Origin: Adiantum capillus-veneris | Lineage: Eukaryota > Streptophyta > Polypodiopsida > Polypodiales > Pteridaceae | DNA: 64,000 nucleotides | NCBI GenBank assembly: GCA_014529385.2 | Contig: CM043967.1 | Coordinates: forward strand, 127,881,182 to 127,945,181 | Direction: 5' to 3' | In this document: positions 1 through 10,771 of the stretch, in pieces | Layout of the letters: every line of letters begins with the position of its first letter | How positions within the stretch are numbered: the first letter of the stretch is position 1 | Program-made: the position numbers and the translations under genes | The notes under the pieces: generated by a model | Told to the model about the DNA's origin: nothing | What the model saw: the letters and a program-made list of their open reading frames with translations, nothing else | The model's database searches: none

Positions 1-640
1 AAAAGTACCATGGATTTTGCCCAAAACAAAACATTAGGAAAAATATGAACCCTCTAGGGGCCCTTTGTGAGGATTAAGGTTAATTAGAGGCCAACCAATA
101 GGAAGAGGGTGGTGGCCACACTCTACACCCTCAAAAAAGTAGGGGGACAAGGTAGCCTTACACCTCTTACCTAGTGAGAAGATAAGGGAGGTGGCTAGGG
201 GAAAGGGAGGGGACTTTGACCTCTTTTCCCCCTTTTTGGCCCGGATATAAAAATACACTAAAAATTTGAAAAAAAACAAAACAAATTTCATGTTTTCCCT
301 CAAAAGGTCCCCAAACCTATCTCATGGTCAAAAAAACATTTTTGACCTCTAAAAGTAAAAAACATGCACTAAAAATCTCCAAAATTGATTTTTTTAATAA
401 AAAAATTCAATCCATCATCTCCCACCCTCCAAAGCATTTCCAAACCTATTCCATAGCTAAAAAGTAATTTTCTCTCTCTACAAACCCTTTTCCAAGCTCT
501 CCATTGCTGCAACAACCACATGCACCCCATATAGTCCAACATTATTTCTCTGCTAACTTTCTCCCACCTCCATTGTAGCACCAAGCAAGCTCCTCCCTCA
601 TCTTTTCCCCTTGTCCACCACATAGTTTCACACCAAGATA
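1..640. other. Unassigned left edge, possible retrotransposon 3' region
   Basis: No gene is recognised here. On the minus strand the stretch follows the A1 integrase end, so it should hold the A1 3' untranslated region and possibly the start of its left LTR. A purine-rich minus-strand tract at about 636-662 is a candidate polypurine tract. A plus-strand TATA-like string (GATATAAAAATAC) lies near 243-255. I could not match this stretch to the LTR at 17069-18488, so the A1 left LTR is unproven and may lie outside the window. Confidence 0.3.
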
Positions 641-664
641 GCTCCTCTCCCTTCTCTCACCTCC

Positions 665-1574
665 ATTACAGACTGATCATCTTGCTCCACCATCATTAAC
701 CTGGTATGATATAATTTAAGACGCAATCCATTTACCCTTGAATTATGTAGAATCCCATCCAGGTTAGCCAACGGATATGTACCATTTGGAAAACACTCCA
801 CTACCTTGAAAGGGCCTTCCCACTTAACTTGAAACTTCTTTTGGAAGGTGTTGTCAATAATCTGTTGTAGCGCAAAACCAAGTCATGTTTCTTGATACCC
901 TTACTTTTGACCTTTTCATTTATTTTTGCCAAAGCATTATCCTGCATCTGCCCATAATGTTCCAATGCACTCATCCTATCCAGATGAACCTCTTGCAACT
1001 GTACGAGCCTCTCTTTGAATGCATCACTAGGCGACCCAAGCAACTTCTCTAGCATCTTGACCATAGGAAACTCTACTTCCACAAGCAATAGTGCTTCCTT
1101 TCCATAAACTAAATGAAATGGAGTAAACCCTGTAACTGTCGTCACCGAAGTACGGTAAGCCCATAATGCACTAGGCAATTCCAAATCCCAATTCTTTCCT
1201 TGGTGCTCTGTCACTTTCAAAAGAATTTGTACCAACTCACCATTGAATCTTTCATTTAAGCCATTACACTGTGGGTAGTAAGCAGTGGTATACTGGTGTC
1301 TAATCTTCATCTTTGTGCATAAAAGGTCTAGTAGTTTAGCTCTAAAGCTTGGCTCCTTGTCTGAAAGTAGCTCTAGTGGCACCCCAAACTTGCAACATAT
1401 TTCATCATACACAAATTTTGCCACATCCTTTGCAGTGATCTGTTTTACTGCTATAGCCTCAACCCATTTAGAGAGATAGTCCACTGCAGTCAAAATATAG
1501 CTTTTACCCCAGCTTGTGATAGGTAACGGGCTTGTTGCATCAATCCCCCACTTTTCAAACACATCAAATGCCAT
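665..1574 (-). pseudogene. A1 integrase catalytic core and C-terminal domain (broken)
   Basis: Integrase inserts retroelement cDNA into chromosomes. The open part (801-1574) begins at the VFEKWGIDA motif, which holds the first catalytic Asp. The second-Asp motif reads LLSDKEPSF and the Glu lies in PQCNGLNERFNG, so all three acidic residues are visible. It continues through the ALWAYRTS and FHLVYGKEA motifs typical of plant gypsy integrases. The C-terminal domain (WEGPF, then VNGLRLK) continues in another frame over about 665-850, so there is a frameshift near 850. A TGA between this part and the zinc domain (about 1576-1584) corresponds to an Arg codon in A2. It is certainly integrase and certainly non-functional as it stands. 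Confidence 0.85.
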
Positions 1575-1583
1575 AATGGTTTT

Positions 1584-2040
1584 TCATAGCTCTAGCTTCA
1601 ACACCCTCTTCCCAAATGCTTGACACCTATTGCAAGACCTACACCAATGGTGAACATCCTTGTTCAAACTATGCCATACATGCCCCTCTTGCAAGATCTT
1701 ATGCAAGGTGATCTTTAGAGAAAAATGGCCACCGCATGTGCCTTCATGATTCTCTTCCAGCACTCTATAAAGCTCCTCCCGCCAAGGTACACGTCTCAAC
1801 ACAAGATCAGCCCCTTTCATGTACAAGACATCACCAATCAATTTGTAACTGTATGCTCTACGCACAAAACCATGCTTCTTAGACTTATGATTGTTCTTTG
1901 GAATGATTCCTGCTAGCAAAAACTCCTCTTCTTGAGCCAAACTTTCCCGGCCATGATAAAGAGGTAAATTAGTCCCTCAACACAAATAGCTCCCCAATCA
2001 TACTTTGAGCTGCTTCATGTGCCTCTCCATTTAGAGCACG
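1584..2040 (-). pseudogene. A1 RNase H tail and integrase zinc-binding domain
   Basis: Residues encoded over 1584-1940 contain the H2C2 zinc-binding domain of integrase: two His in NHEGTCGGH and two Cys in CNRC, preceded by LYMKGADLVLRRVPW, a typical lead-in. Just upstream (1940-2040), in broken frames, are residues matching the end of the archaeal-type RNase H of A2 (EAHEAAQSMI). A1 coding sequence therefore resumes here after N1. The reading frame ends in an in-frame stop directly before the catalytic core. Confidence 0.8.
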
Positions 2041-2315
2041 TTGAAACATAGCGTCAATGTGTGTGTAAGCAAGGTTATCACTCAAGTGAATTAGGTTCCA
2101 AGATAGAATTATCTTGGACTCATAAACACAATCTTGAGTATTGACTTAGCTTAGCACAAGCTCACCATAGACAAGCATGTAGTGCGAAATAGAGTTGTGT
2201 TTATTCATTCATGAAATGAGCTTTAAGTAGCTCTACAGCCTTGTTCCACAGTATGGGGGATAAATCCACTCTCCTCTCCTTGACTCACACTTTAGGACAA
2301 AGCTCACACTTTACA
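2041..2315 (-). repeat. N1 3' LTR (left copy, truncated)
   Basis: It is nearly identical to 3826-4103, sharing for example the stretches around AATTAGGTTCCAAGATAG and GACTCATAAACACAATC. It lacks the first part of the intact LTR (TGTTGGGAATGG onward), so its outer end was lost or damaged. It ends in TTTACA, next to the polypurine tract. Confidence 0.8.
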
Positions 2316-2362
2316 ATCCTTCCCTTGAGGTTTGGACTATGACAAGGTACTAAAAATACAGT

Positions 2363-2514
2363 ATCCACACGGGATGGTAGTATCCACACAGGTTAACAAA
2401 ATCCACAAAGGATGGTGATGTTCACACAGGATGATAAAATCCACACAGGAAAATAAAATCCACAAAGGATGGTAATATCCACATAGGATGATAAAATCCA
2501 CACATGAAGATTTA
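2363..2514. repeat. 19-bp minisatellite, about eight units
   Basis: Eight consecutive imperfect 19-base units run without gaps. Each starts ATCCACA (one GTTCACA) and ends near GGATGRTAAA or GGATGGTRAT. A further isolated copy lies at about 2570-2590. The array sits inside N1 next to its 3' LTR. A minus-strand reading frame runs through it only because three units equal 57 bases; I do not regard it as a gene. Confidence 0.85.
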
Positions 2515-2879
2515 TTTTGAAGATGCAGCCTATGTGTCATGTATAGATTTTATCATGTATGGTGATATCCACATAGGATGATAAAATCCCTTCAATGTGA
2601 AGTAACTCTTCACTTGCATGAAGTCACCCTTCACAGATAGGGGAAATGAGTCTTTGCTTTTGCTTTTGATGCTGGAAAGAACTCCTTCAATCTTGGTAAT
2701 AAACTTCTTGCCGTAATGCCGCGATTGGTGAGAATGGCCCCTTTGGTAGCCCTTGAAGTGCTCGATGGTTTTGAGTGGCTTTTGGTGTGTTCCGTCTTTG
2801 AAGTTAGCTTTTGAAGGCTTCTTTTGAAGTCTCGGTGGGACACCCCCCTTGGAAAAATATGTGAGCCAAAGGATTGGTC

Positions 2880-3180
2880 GCAGGTTGGAACTCTTGAGGC
2901 CCATGGGAAGGTGGGTCTTATGAGTTGCGGGCAGGCGGGGTCAGGCAGAGCGGGCTCCAAGCAGTCCGGGCAAGGGGGGGCAGCTCGGGCAGGGCCTTTG
3001 GGCAGGTGCACAAGTGTGAGCAGGTGGGGCTGTCGAGGAGCACGCGGGACTACCTTCTTGTGGAGCCAAGAGGGTGCCGACGAGATGATGCGGTTGTGGG
3101 ACTCTACCCCAACGGACCCGCCAGCCTAAAAGATCAGTTTTGATGCAACTTTCGGGTCCCCCCGCTCTCCCCCAAAATAT
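2880..3180. other. GC-rich non-coding segment inside N1
   Basis: This is about 300 bases much richer in G and C than anything nearby, with G runs on the plus strand and several overlapping open frames. None of the translations resembles a retroviral or plant protein I know. It may be captured host DNA, as seen in gene-transducing non-autonomous LTR elements, or simply a GC-rich leader. Confidence 0.35.
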
Positions 3181-3767
3181 CCAATGGTATTGACCCTGAG
3201 ACCTCAAGAGCCAAGAATAGTGTGCCTAAGTTGGGCTAGCCAACAAGCCCACGAGATTGCTTGTGAAGAAGCTCCGAAAAATGAACTCTTAAACTCGAGC
3301 TTAGCAGGTTTCCATACACACACACACACATACACCTAAAATTAGAATTTTTTTGGGATTGGAGATGAGGGGACTTCCGGGATTGGAATGGAGCAATCGA
3401 GGGCTCTATGGAGAGCTTGCAAGGAGAGCTTCAAGATTAGATGGTTAATGCTCGATAAGTACAAAAATCGGGAAGATTAATTGAAGATGCAAACGACTAG
3501 AAATTTGGCACAAAAATGACTAGAAATGCAATAATAGGTGCTAATTCTTTCCCCAATCGAGCTTACCTAGCCACGGAGGGTAGTGGCCTCTTGGATGTGC
3601 CAAGGACATGCCCACACATAGCTAGTTTAATTAGTGAGAGATGCAACTAGTTATGAAAAATGTCAATGGGCCGTAACAATAATTATGAAATGCTTATCAG
3701 TCTAATGGAGATGCTAATAATTAACACACACTAATGCATAATGACAAATCTAGCTAGCATAACCTAA

Positions 3768-3780
3768 AGCTCTGATACCA
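3768..3780 (-). promoter_or_regulatory. N1 primer-binding site (initiator tRNA-Met type)
   Basis: The minus strand reads TGGTATCAGAGCT two bases inside the LTR end at 3783. This is the standard primer site complementary to the 3' end of plant initiator tRNA-Met, where minus-strand cDNA synthesis starts. Confidence 0.85.
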
Positions 3781-3782
3781 AT

Positions 3783-4103
3783 TGTTGGGAATGGGATCGA
3801 GCTAGCTATGGTGGATGAAAGAGAAACATAGTGTCAATGTGTGAGTGTGTGTGTAAGCAAGGTTATCACTTAAGTGAATTAGGTTCCAAGATAGAATTAG
3901 CTTGGACTCATAAACACAATCTTGAGTATTGACTTAGCTTAGCATAAGCTCACCATAGACAAGCATGTAGTGCAAAATAGAGTTGTGTTTATTCATTCAT
4001 GAAATGAGCTTTAAGTAGTCCTACAGCCTTGTTCCACAGTATGTGGGATAAATCCACTCTCCTCTCCTTGACTCACACTTTAGGACAAAGCTCACACTTT
4101 ACA
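3783..4103 (-). repeat. N1 5' LTR (right copy, complete)
   Basis: It starts TGTTGGGAATGG and ends CTTTACA in plus orientation (321 bases), with TG...CA termini. It adjoins the primer site on its left and A1 RNase H coding sequence on its right. Confidence 0.8.
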
Positions 4104-4109
4104 ATTTCC

Positions 4110-4560
4110 TTTGATGAGGTGTTCTTGCTCTTCCACACACCCAACACTTGCTTCACAACTAACAAGGCATCGCCTTTTATGCTCAACCTTCTAATCCCAT
4201 GCTTCAAACAAATGTGTAATCCGGCTTCCAAAGTAGCATATTCAGCCTCATTGTTACTATGCGCATCCAATTTGAACCCTCTCTTGCATACTAGCTCCCC
4301 CTCTGGATCATAGAGTGCTATACCCCCTGAAGCCGCATCATGGCTCTTCCTGTATGAGCCATCAAAGAACAAAACATGTGCATTGCTGATCTGTGGAACT
4401 TCTTCAACTACCTTTCTCACCACCTCTTCCTTAACAATAAGGGGATTCTCCGTGTAAGTCAACAAATCAGCTAGTGTAGCTCTTGTACTATCTTCCACTA
4501 AAAAGAGAACTCAAACTCTTGCAGCTCAATTACCCATTTCTTCACCACATTTGACATGTT
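4110..4560 (-). pseudogene. A1 archaeal-type RNase H (second RNase H), truncated
   Basis: The reading frame 4073-4498 encodes a linker starting EDSTRATLADLLTY and then the second RNase H: the Asp in FFDGSYRKS, the Glu in NNEAEYATLEAGL, and the Asp in KGDALLVVKQ. These are the first three catalytic acids of the archaeal/plant-type RNase H that Tat elements acquired in addition to the original one. The fourth acid and the tail are cut off by N1 and resume at 1940-2040. The role would be degradation of RNA in RNA:DNA hybrids, or structural support of reverse transcriptase. Confidence 0.8.
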
Positions 4561-5655
4561 AGTGCCATTAATTAACTGTGGCAAAAAGGCATAACTCGTC
4601 AAGAAAACAAAAGGTCGTGGTAGCAAGTAATGACGAAATCGTCGCAACAAGCAAATATTACATAGGCATCACTAGCTCTACTTCCGAGAATTTTCTCTCT
4701 GCTACCAACTTCACTCAGCTTGCACAATACACTGGCCTCATATAATGGCTACCCTTCCCCTTTTGCAATAGCATGGCTCCAATGGCATCATCCCCTACTG
4801 ATGGACTTACATAAAATACTTGCTCCCAATCAGGAGTCTGCATGGATGACAACCCCCCTAACACCTATTTCACCTCTTGAAACACTTCTTCACACTTGTC
4901 ATCCCATTGCAATGGATCGTGCTTTGCCACTTGTTGTAATGGATAAAGAAGCTGTGAAGACAATGGAATAAACCGCACCATGTACTTCACTTTGTGTATA
5001 AAAGTTGCCAATTGCTTTGTACTCGTAGGTGATGGAAGAAGAATAATAGACTTAAACTTGTCTGGATCAGCCTCAATGCCATTTTCTGACACCATGTGGC
5101 GCATTAACTTCACCCTTGGCTGTGCTAGATGACATTTCTTTGGATTTAGTTGTTCTCCATGTTCATCATATCGAGCCAATACCATCTGCAGCTTCTCATG
5201 GTGTTCAGCTCTACTGTTGTAGACACAGAAGTCGTCCATAAAAGCTTTAACACAACTACCAATGAATGGCTCTAATAGCCAATTTTCTCTCTCTTGATAG
5301 AAAGATGGTCCGTCTGACAACCCAAATGGAAATACCGTGTAGGAATAGTAGCCCCATGGCGTAATGAAAGTTGTCTTTGTTCGGTCTTTAAGAGCAATCT
5401 TCAATTGAAAATAGCCTGAAAAACCATCACACACATTGTACCTCTCATAACCTACCACTGAATCTGATCAATGAATGGAAGAGGATATGGATTCTTTTTA
5501 GTGGTTGTGTTTAAGGGTTTAAAATCTACAAAAATCCTCCACTTCTCATCCTTCTTTGGACTAACTACTACTGGACTCACCCATTCTGTGGTTTCCATAG
5601 GGACTATGAACGCTGCCTTCAATAACTTGTCCACCTCTTCACTCAAGGATTCCAC
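4560..5655 (-). pseudogene. A1 reverse transcriptase and original RNase H remnant
   Basis: Two overlapping frames (5452-5655 and 4865-5458) make up reverse transcriptase with a frameshift near 5455. Visible motifs in order: EEVDKLLKAAFIVP, VVVSPKKDEKWR, VDFKPLN, CDGFSGYFQL, FPFGLSDGPSFY, the active site FMDDFCVYNS, and LNPKKCHLAQ. The DD pair is intact; the usual first position is F-M rather than Y-V. The degraded original RNase H follows down to about 4560. It synthesised element cDNA in the virus-like particle and is now non-functional. Confidence 0.85.
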
Positions 5656-5714
5656 CTACTCTTGACCCATCCTTCTTAGCCTTTGTCACACTGGCTTAGC
5701 ACATTTTTTCAGCT

Positions 5715-6568
5715 CTATATGCATCTCTTCGCCCTTGAACCCTCTGATCTCTTCATATGAAGTAATGAACAAATCAGGAAACTAGCCAGCATATGCAAAT
5801 GTATCTCCTTCTCCATAGCCGAGAGGTCTCCACTGATCATTTGTGCCATCAATTCCTGCTTCTTTGACAATTTAACCTTGGTTTGCATCAGCCCTTCATT
5901 CACTTCATAAAGCCCTTCACTTCCATCTTCAACCTCATTTTCAAATGCAACTAAACCAGACTCATGGGTTTCTTTGTCCACCATCAAAAGAAATGCAACA
6001 TCAACATCCTCATCATTGCTGGTAGTACTATCACTGTCCTCATCCGTCATTGTGGAATAGTCTTCATCACTAGACTCATCCTCATCTTCATAAGGCTCTT
6101 CCAATACTTTCCTTGTGTCCATATTATATAGCTTCTCGGCACCTATTTTTCCATAGAGGCTAATCGTACCACGTCTGCAATCTTGAATAGCTCCCACTGC
6201 ACGTAACCATCGTATGCCCAATATAATAGGATATGCTCCCAACCCTGCTGGCATCACATGAAAATCAACCAATGCCTTTGCATCATACACCTCCACTTCT
6301 AAGCTCTTTACAACACCCAAACATTTTACTTTTTGATGGTTTGCCAATCTGATCCAAAAGCCTGACACCGCAGTCACACTGGAAGACCCATCTTCCCAAC
6401 ACATGAGTGTGTTATGACACATATTTGAGCTCCACCATCCACATAAACTTGTCCCAGATTTTTTCTTTTGTGCCACACATCTACTATTGGACAAATTTTT
6501 GGTAGCTCATCCATCGCCAACACCTTCATTGAAACTCTTTCTGGTTCTTTCTCCATTGGGTTAACCAT
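5715..6568 (-). pseudogene. A1 aspartic protease and acidic linker
   Basis: Residues from 6374-6568 contain YVDGGAQICVIT, the retropepsin active site of this clade (Asp-Gly-Gly-Ala). After a frameshift near 6400 the chain continues with PAGLGAYPIILGIRWLRAVG, the conserved second half. A run of Asp, Glu, Ser and Thr follows (about 6020-6100), a linker also found in A2 and A3. The protease would process gag-pol. Frameshift and stops make it a pseudogene. Confidence 0.8.
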
Positions 6569-6577
6569 CCTCTTCCA

Positions 6578-7936
6578 CTATCGCTTTAGCTTAGGCACCA
6601 TCTCTATAAGATGCCCAAAAGTAACATCTCCCTTCCTGCTTGTCAGATCCTCCTTCAAGTCATAGCTTAATTGCCCATCCCCTAGTGGAAAATCTGAAAC
6701 ATCAAAACTTGCGACAAGCCCTCCTTTTCCTCTTGGCCTTGACATCCTCGCCTTCATGGCTCTTTCCATTCTTCTTACTAAGATCTGGGGCATTTCTTCC
6801 TTCCTTGTCCTCTATGGTCCTCTTCCCAATAGGCATCACCAATGTATCCTCTAGTTTTGATGCCTTCTTCGAGCTGACCACACTTATCAATTTTGTCTTC
6901 CCCTTTTTCTCCTAGGTTAATCCACTGGTTCCTTCTTCTCCCTTAATTTCAATGACATAATCATTTGACCTAGTTAGCACTTGTGTCTTGGCAATGGATA
7001 CATGTCTCCCCCCATCCTTGGTGGCTTATCACATTGCGGGCTGATGTGGTCCAACTCTCCAAAATTATAACACGTGGGCGTCTACCTCCAAAACCTACCA
7101 TTGCTTTGTCCAACACCATTCTTGGGCCTTTCTTCACCTCCTTGCTGATTTGAAAATCTCCCTTGACCTCGATTATTTCCCACTTGATATAGCATGTTTA
7201 GGCTGAGATTCTTCATTAAATCTACTACTTGCCTCATGTCTTGCCTTAGGCCATCATCCTGCATTATTGTAGTGACCACTGCTGGCATAACCTGAGGAGT
7301 AACAGGAACCACTGGTTCATGATGAACCCTTGGTATGCGACCTTGTAAAGAGTCCATAGGCTGAAATTTAGACCTCATGGGCAAAGACTCTACTCCTAGC
7401 TGGCTCATTTTCCTCAGCTTCCACTCTTTGTTCCTTGCCACCTCCAATGCATCTTCATATGTCCTAGGCTTCTTTATCTCCACTCTCCAATGTATATTCT
7501 CCCAAAGACCAGCCAATAACCTGTCCTTCTTCATCATGTCAGGTGGGGGTACCTCTGGTGCTAAGGCCTTGCACATCCTCTCCCATGCCAATGAAAACTT
7601 ACGTATGTACGCATCTACTGGCTCACCTTCTTTTTGCACCAAACCTTGTACTTTCTGCCACACTTTGTCAGGATCTTATGTCTTCACAAACTTCACTTCC
7701 AATCCATGCCTTAGATTGTCCCAACTCAATCTTACAGGTGGATCCGCTGCACGCAACTCCTCTTCAAATGCTTTGCACCAAACTTGTGCATCACTCTTCA
7801 AACAGATTTGGAGAAGACGTAACATCTATGCAAGATCGTGAATCTGATTGCTAATGCAGGCAACCTCCATCTTTTCCAAAAAGTCTTCTACATCTTCATC
7901 ACTTCTTCTATGAAATTCCGGATAAGAGAAAGCCAT
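6578..7936 (-). pseudogene. A1 gag with degenerate zinc knuckle
   Basis: Translation most likely began at the ATG ending at 7936 (MAFSYPEFHRRSDEDVEDF, matching the start of A2 gag). The frame 7082-7663 carries the capsid-like helical part (YIRKFSLAWERMC, YEDALEVARNKEWKLRK). A zinc knuckle lies near 7020-7070, but its second Cys is Phe and a Gly is Asp (CYNFGELDHISPQC), so metal binding is lost. A basic Lys/Arg-rich segment (6700-6890) leads into the protease. Several frameshifts are present. A2 lies 46 bases upstream of the start codon, between the gag start and the A1 leader. Confidence 0.8.
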
Positions 7937-7981
7937 GACTACCCAAGTTTCAATGCTTTAAGAACCCCTTCGAACACACGT

Positions 7982-9225
7982 TGTCAGGAATTTTTTGGAT
8001 GAGTACAAAAGCCATAAATGATGCCGAAAAAAACTTGCTGACTGCCCTCATGTATTTATATGTACATAGTGCTTCCAACTTTGAAAGTGTCCGTGTAAAA
8101 AACCTTGTACAAAGGCTTGGTTTTGGTCAAGTTGTTGGTTGCGTTTTGGGTTGGTCGAGCTCTCAAAAAATAGTTTTTAATGAGCATTCCTAGCCGTGCT
8201 TGATAGCTTGCAAATCGGACTCCGACATCATGAGTTACACGCACTCGAAGTGGATGGTTTTTCACTTAAAAAGTGGCGGCGGATGCACGTGGGAAGATGG
8301 CAAGTGGGCAGTCTTGATGGTTTTTTTTAGCAATGGTATGTTTAGAAATTTTTGGAGTTAGCCGGGGTAATAAGCTCCAAGCCATGCTTTACAGTGCTAC
8401 ATTTAGTGGTCGGGGTCACCCGCTACGCCTCCGAGAAAATCGCTCAAGTTGGGGGCAAAACAGAAATTTCAGGTTTGGACATGGGGGTTGGGGAAGATGA
8501 GAGGATGGTGCCATGTGGCAATGGAGTAACCCCACATGGGGGGGAGCATGTGAAAATTGGAGAGTATAAGGGGGGGAGTGGGTACCCCTAATGGTGTATC
8601 AAAGGAGTTAATGGAGCTTCTTGGCCTTGCTTGAGAGGGCTTGTGGGATTTGGGGAGAGGAGGGGGCACCCAATCTATGTTTCCATTGCTTGGACAAGCG
8701 CCTAGCCCTTTTTTTGGTCCCCAGACACTGTCCCCCCCAACTTGCCTTGGTCAAAAAGTGTCCGACAGCCCATTTTTTACCCAAAAAAGGCTCAAAATGG
8801 ACCAATAAAAAGGTGCCTAAAGGGGGAAATAAAGTCGGCTAAGAAGGGAGAGAAAACCCCTTGGGATAAGAACAAAAAAATACCCCTTTAATAGCTGTAT
8901 TTTCCTACCATTTTTTTTTGCTTACAGAGACTGTTTTTTTGGAGCTTTTGAGAGACCTTCCAGCTTCAAAAGCTTGTAACTTTCTCGTCGGTTATCAGAA
9001 TCAAGCATATGGACGCTCTACGGAGATCCTCACGACACAAGATTCATCTTCATGGTCTCGGTTTTCTAAAATTTCAGTCATGGTTTGAGTTAGGGCTGTT
9101 TCTCGCCCATCTTCACAGATGTTCGACTTTGGTGTTTTCTACCGTCATACAGGGTTTCTTTCCAACGGTGTGACTCGTGCATAGCTATAGAGGAGCTTGT
9201 TTTCCTTGTCGTTTGCATGCTAACA
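7982..9225 (+). repeat. A2 5' LTR
   Basis: It matches 14829-16072 along its whole length with scattered substitutions and equal overall length. TG...CA ends are present. The LTR supplies promoter and polyadenylation signals; I did not find an unambiguous TATA box. Confidence 0.9.
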
Positions 9226-9538
9226 TTGTTTTGGTTCCCCCACTGAGGAGAAATTCTCACGTGCTCCAATTTTCGCAAAATTTGTCCGCTATGCAGATAG
9301 AGAATGTAAAGGGGATGTGGGTTCTTATGGACAACCGCCTATGTGTGTGCTTATTGTGGATAGTAAGTGAGGCGGTCATTTTATTTGGATTGTAGCGTTT
9401 GTAAGGGTCGTGAGGTTTTGTGAAGCCAAGCACTGGGGGTCGGGTTACCCATTGTGAGGTGGATTAGGTACTGGAGCGAACCATCAACATCCCTTGCAGT
9501 TTCGACGTCACATGTAAGTGTTTGTGTGGCAATCAAAC
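9226..9538 (+). other. A2 leader
   Basis: This is the untranslated stretch between LTR and gag. Apart from the primer site it shows no conserved frame; the small leader ORF of A1, A3 and A4 is not recognisable here. Confidence 0.5.
9232..9250 (+). promoter_or_regulatory. A2 primer-binding site
   Basis: TGGTTCCCCCACTGAGGAG starts six bases after the LTR end. The same motif with the same six-base spacer is present in A1 (17043-17062), A3 (about 37807-37826) and A4, which supports its role. The tRNA is uncertain. Confidence 0.7.
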
Positions 9539-10760
9539 ATGGCAGATGAGCTTCCTAAGTTTCATGGATTGCCTAGTGAAAATGCGCACTCTTTTATTGA
9601 GAAATTGGAAGTTACTTGCTTGCTTTGGGGCATACAAGATCCGGCTATACTATTACGGCTGCTTCAAAACAATTTACAGGATGAAGCAAAATCTTGGCTA
9701 CAAAATTATGGAGAGGCGGCATAGGCACAAACGCCAGGGATTGTGTTGGACTATAATCATGTGAAGCTAGCATTTTTGGCACAATACAGGAATGTCGAAG
9801 CACCTGATGAAGTCTGGCATGAGATTTTGGGCTTCACTCAGACGGCTAATCAGAGTGTGGATGATTTTTTCATGCATTATACCCGCCTTTGGGATAAATG
9901 GGCCCGAGCATTGGGAAATGAAACCCGTCCCTCCATGTTAAAAAAGGACCATTTTGTGGCAACCTTGAAGGAGAGTTTGAAGCGGCCTACCACTTTTGAA
10001 GAAGCAGTTGTAATTGCCAGGGGGAAAGAATGGAAAGCTCAAAGACTTAACGAGTATGGGAGAGTGGTCCATGGACAGGTTAATGGTGGCGAAAATGAGG
10101 AGAGCCAGGTAGAGGTTGGAGTTCAACCTATGTGAAGGGCTGTAGACACTGAGCAATTGTAGCGTAATATGCAGGACATGATGACCATTATGCAGGAGTT
10201 ACGACTCAATGTCCTTGGAGGTGGTCGTGGTCGTGGCGGTGGTAGAGGGGTGGCCCACCCATATGAAGCTCAACCTAATGCCAATGCGGGTCGTGGACAA
10301 GGCGCTCCTCAGCCACTAGCAAGAAGTTTTATCCCTACTTGTTATAATTGTGGTGAACTGGGACATATCAGCACTCACTGTACAAAGCCAAAGAGGATGG
10401 GAGGTGATATGTACCCACTTCCCCAGCAGGTTTGTGACAGCACTAATGATTATGCCTTGGATATACAAGAGGATCGTGGTGCTGAACAAGAGAATCAAGC
10501 TTCAAGATCAGGTGGTCACATGGGTATTGTGCAAGTTGAGAATAAATAGGTAGATATGATGCCATTGGGGAAGAGGGAAAGGGCACCAAATGGTGTTGGC
10601 TCTAGCAAGAAAAAAGGGAAGGAGAAAGAGGGTGAAGATGCAAAGACCAAGAAGAAAAGGAGACCTCGCAGGAAGTTTGAAGTAGCAGATTTGCCATTGG
10701 GATAAGGTCAGACAGCTTATAGTCTCAAGAAGGATCTGATTGGGAGGAAAGTATATTGTA
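9539..10760 (+). pseudogene. A2 gag with intact zinc knuckle motif but several stops
   Basis: The ATG at 9539 (MADELPKFHGLPSENAHSF) is in frame with all later gag pieces. The capsid region runs to about 10135, followed by an RGRGGGRG-rich stretch. The zinc knuckle CYNCGELGHISTHC (about 10340-10382) is a proper C-x2-C-x4-H-x4-C, the RNA-binding nucleocapsid signature. A Lys-rich segment follows. In-frame stops are at 9722, 10133, 10160, 10547 and 10703, several of them TAG. Gag would form the particle shell and package element RNA. Confidence 0.85.
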
Positions 10761-10771
10761 CTTTTCGACAG

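Larger units (their letters stand above)
2041..4103 (-). mobile_element. N1: small non-autonomous LTR element inside A1
   Basis: Two direct repeats (2041-2315 and 3783-4103) bracket about 1.47 kb with no gag or pol. On the minus strand the right repeat ends in CA, followed after 2 bases by TGGTATCAGAGC, the classical initiator tRNA-Met primer site. A purine tract (CAAGGGAAGGAT) sits directly before the left repeat. Orientation is therefore minus, the same as A1. It interrupts the A1 RNase H between 1940 and 4113. Size and absence of genes fit a TRIM or LARD-type element that depends on proteins from elsewhere. The left LTR lacks roughly the first 40 bases of the right one, and no clean target duplication was found. 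Confidence 0.8.

Noticed and set aside
2363-2514. Possible CRISPR array
   Set aside because: Units are contiguous 19-mers without spacers, in plant retroelement DNA.
2337-2540. Minus-strand frame with repeated Cys-Val-Asp/Ile-Leu units
   Set aside because: It is the 19-bp minisatellite read in three phases, not a metal-binding protein.
2631-3207. Several overlapping Pro/Gly/Cys-rich frames in the GC-rich block of N1
   Set aside because: GC-rich DNA lacks stop codons by chance; frames overlap on both strands and match nothing known.
8352-8842. Open frames on both strands in the A2 5' LTR that recur at 15180-15690
   Set aside because: They recur only because the LTR is duplicated; the sequences are low in coding character and have no start context or motif.
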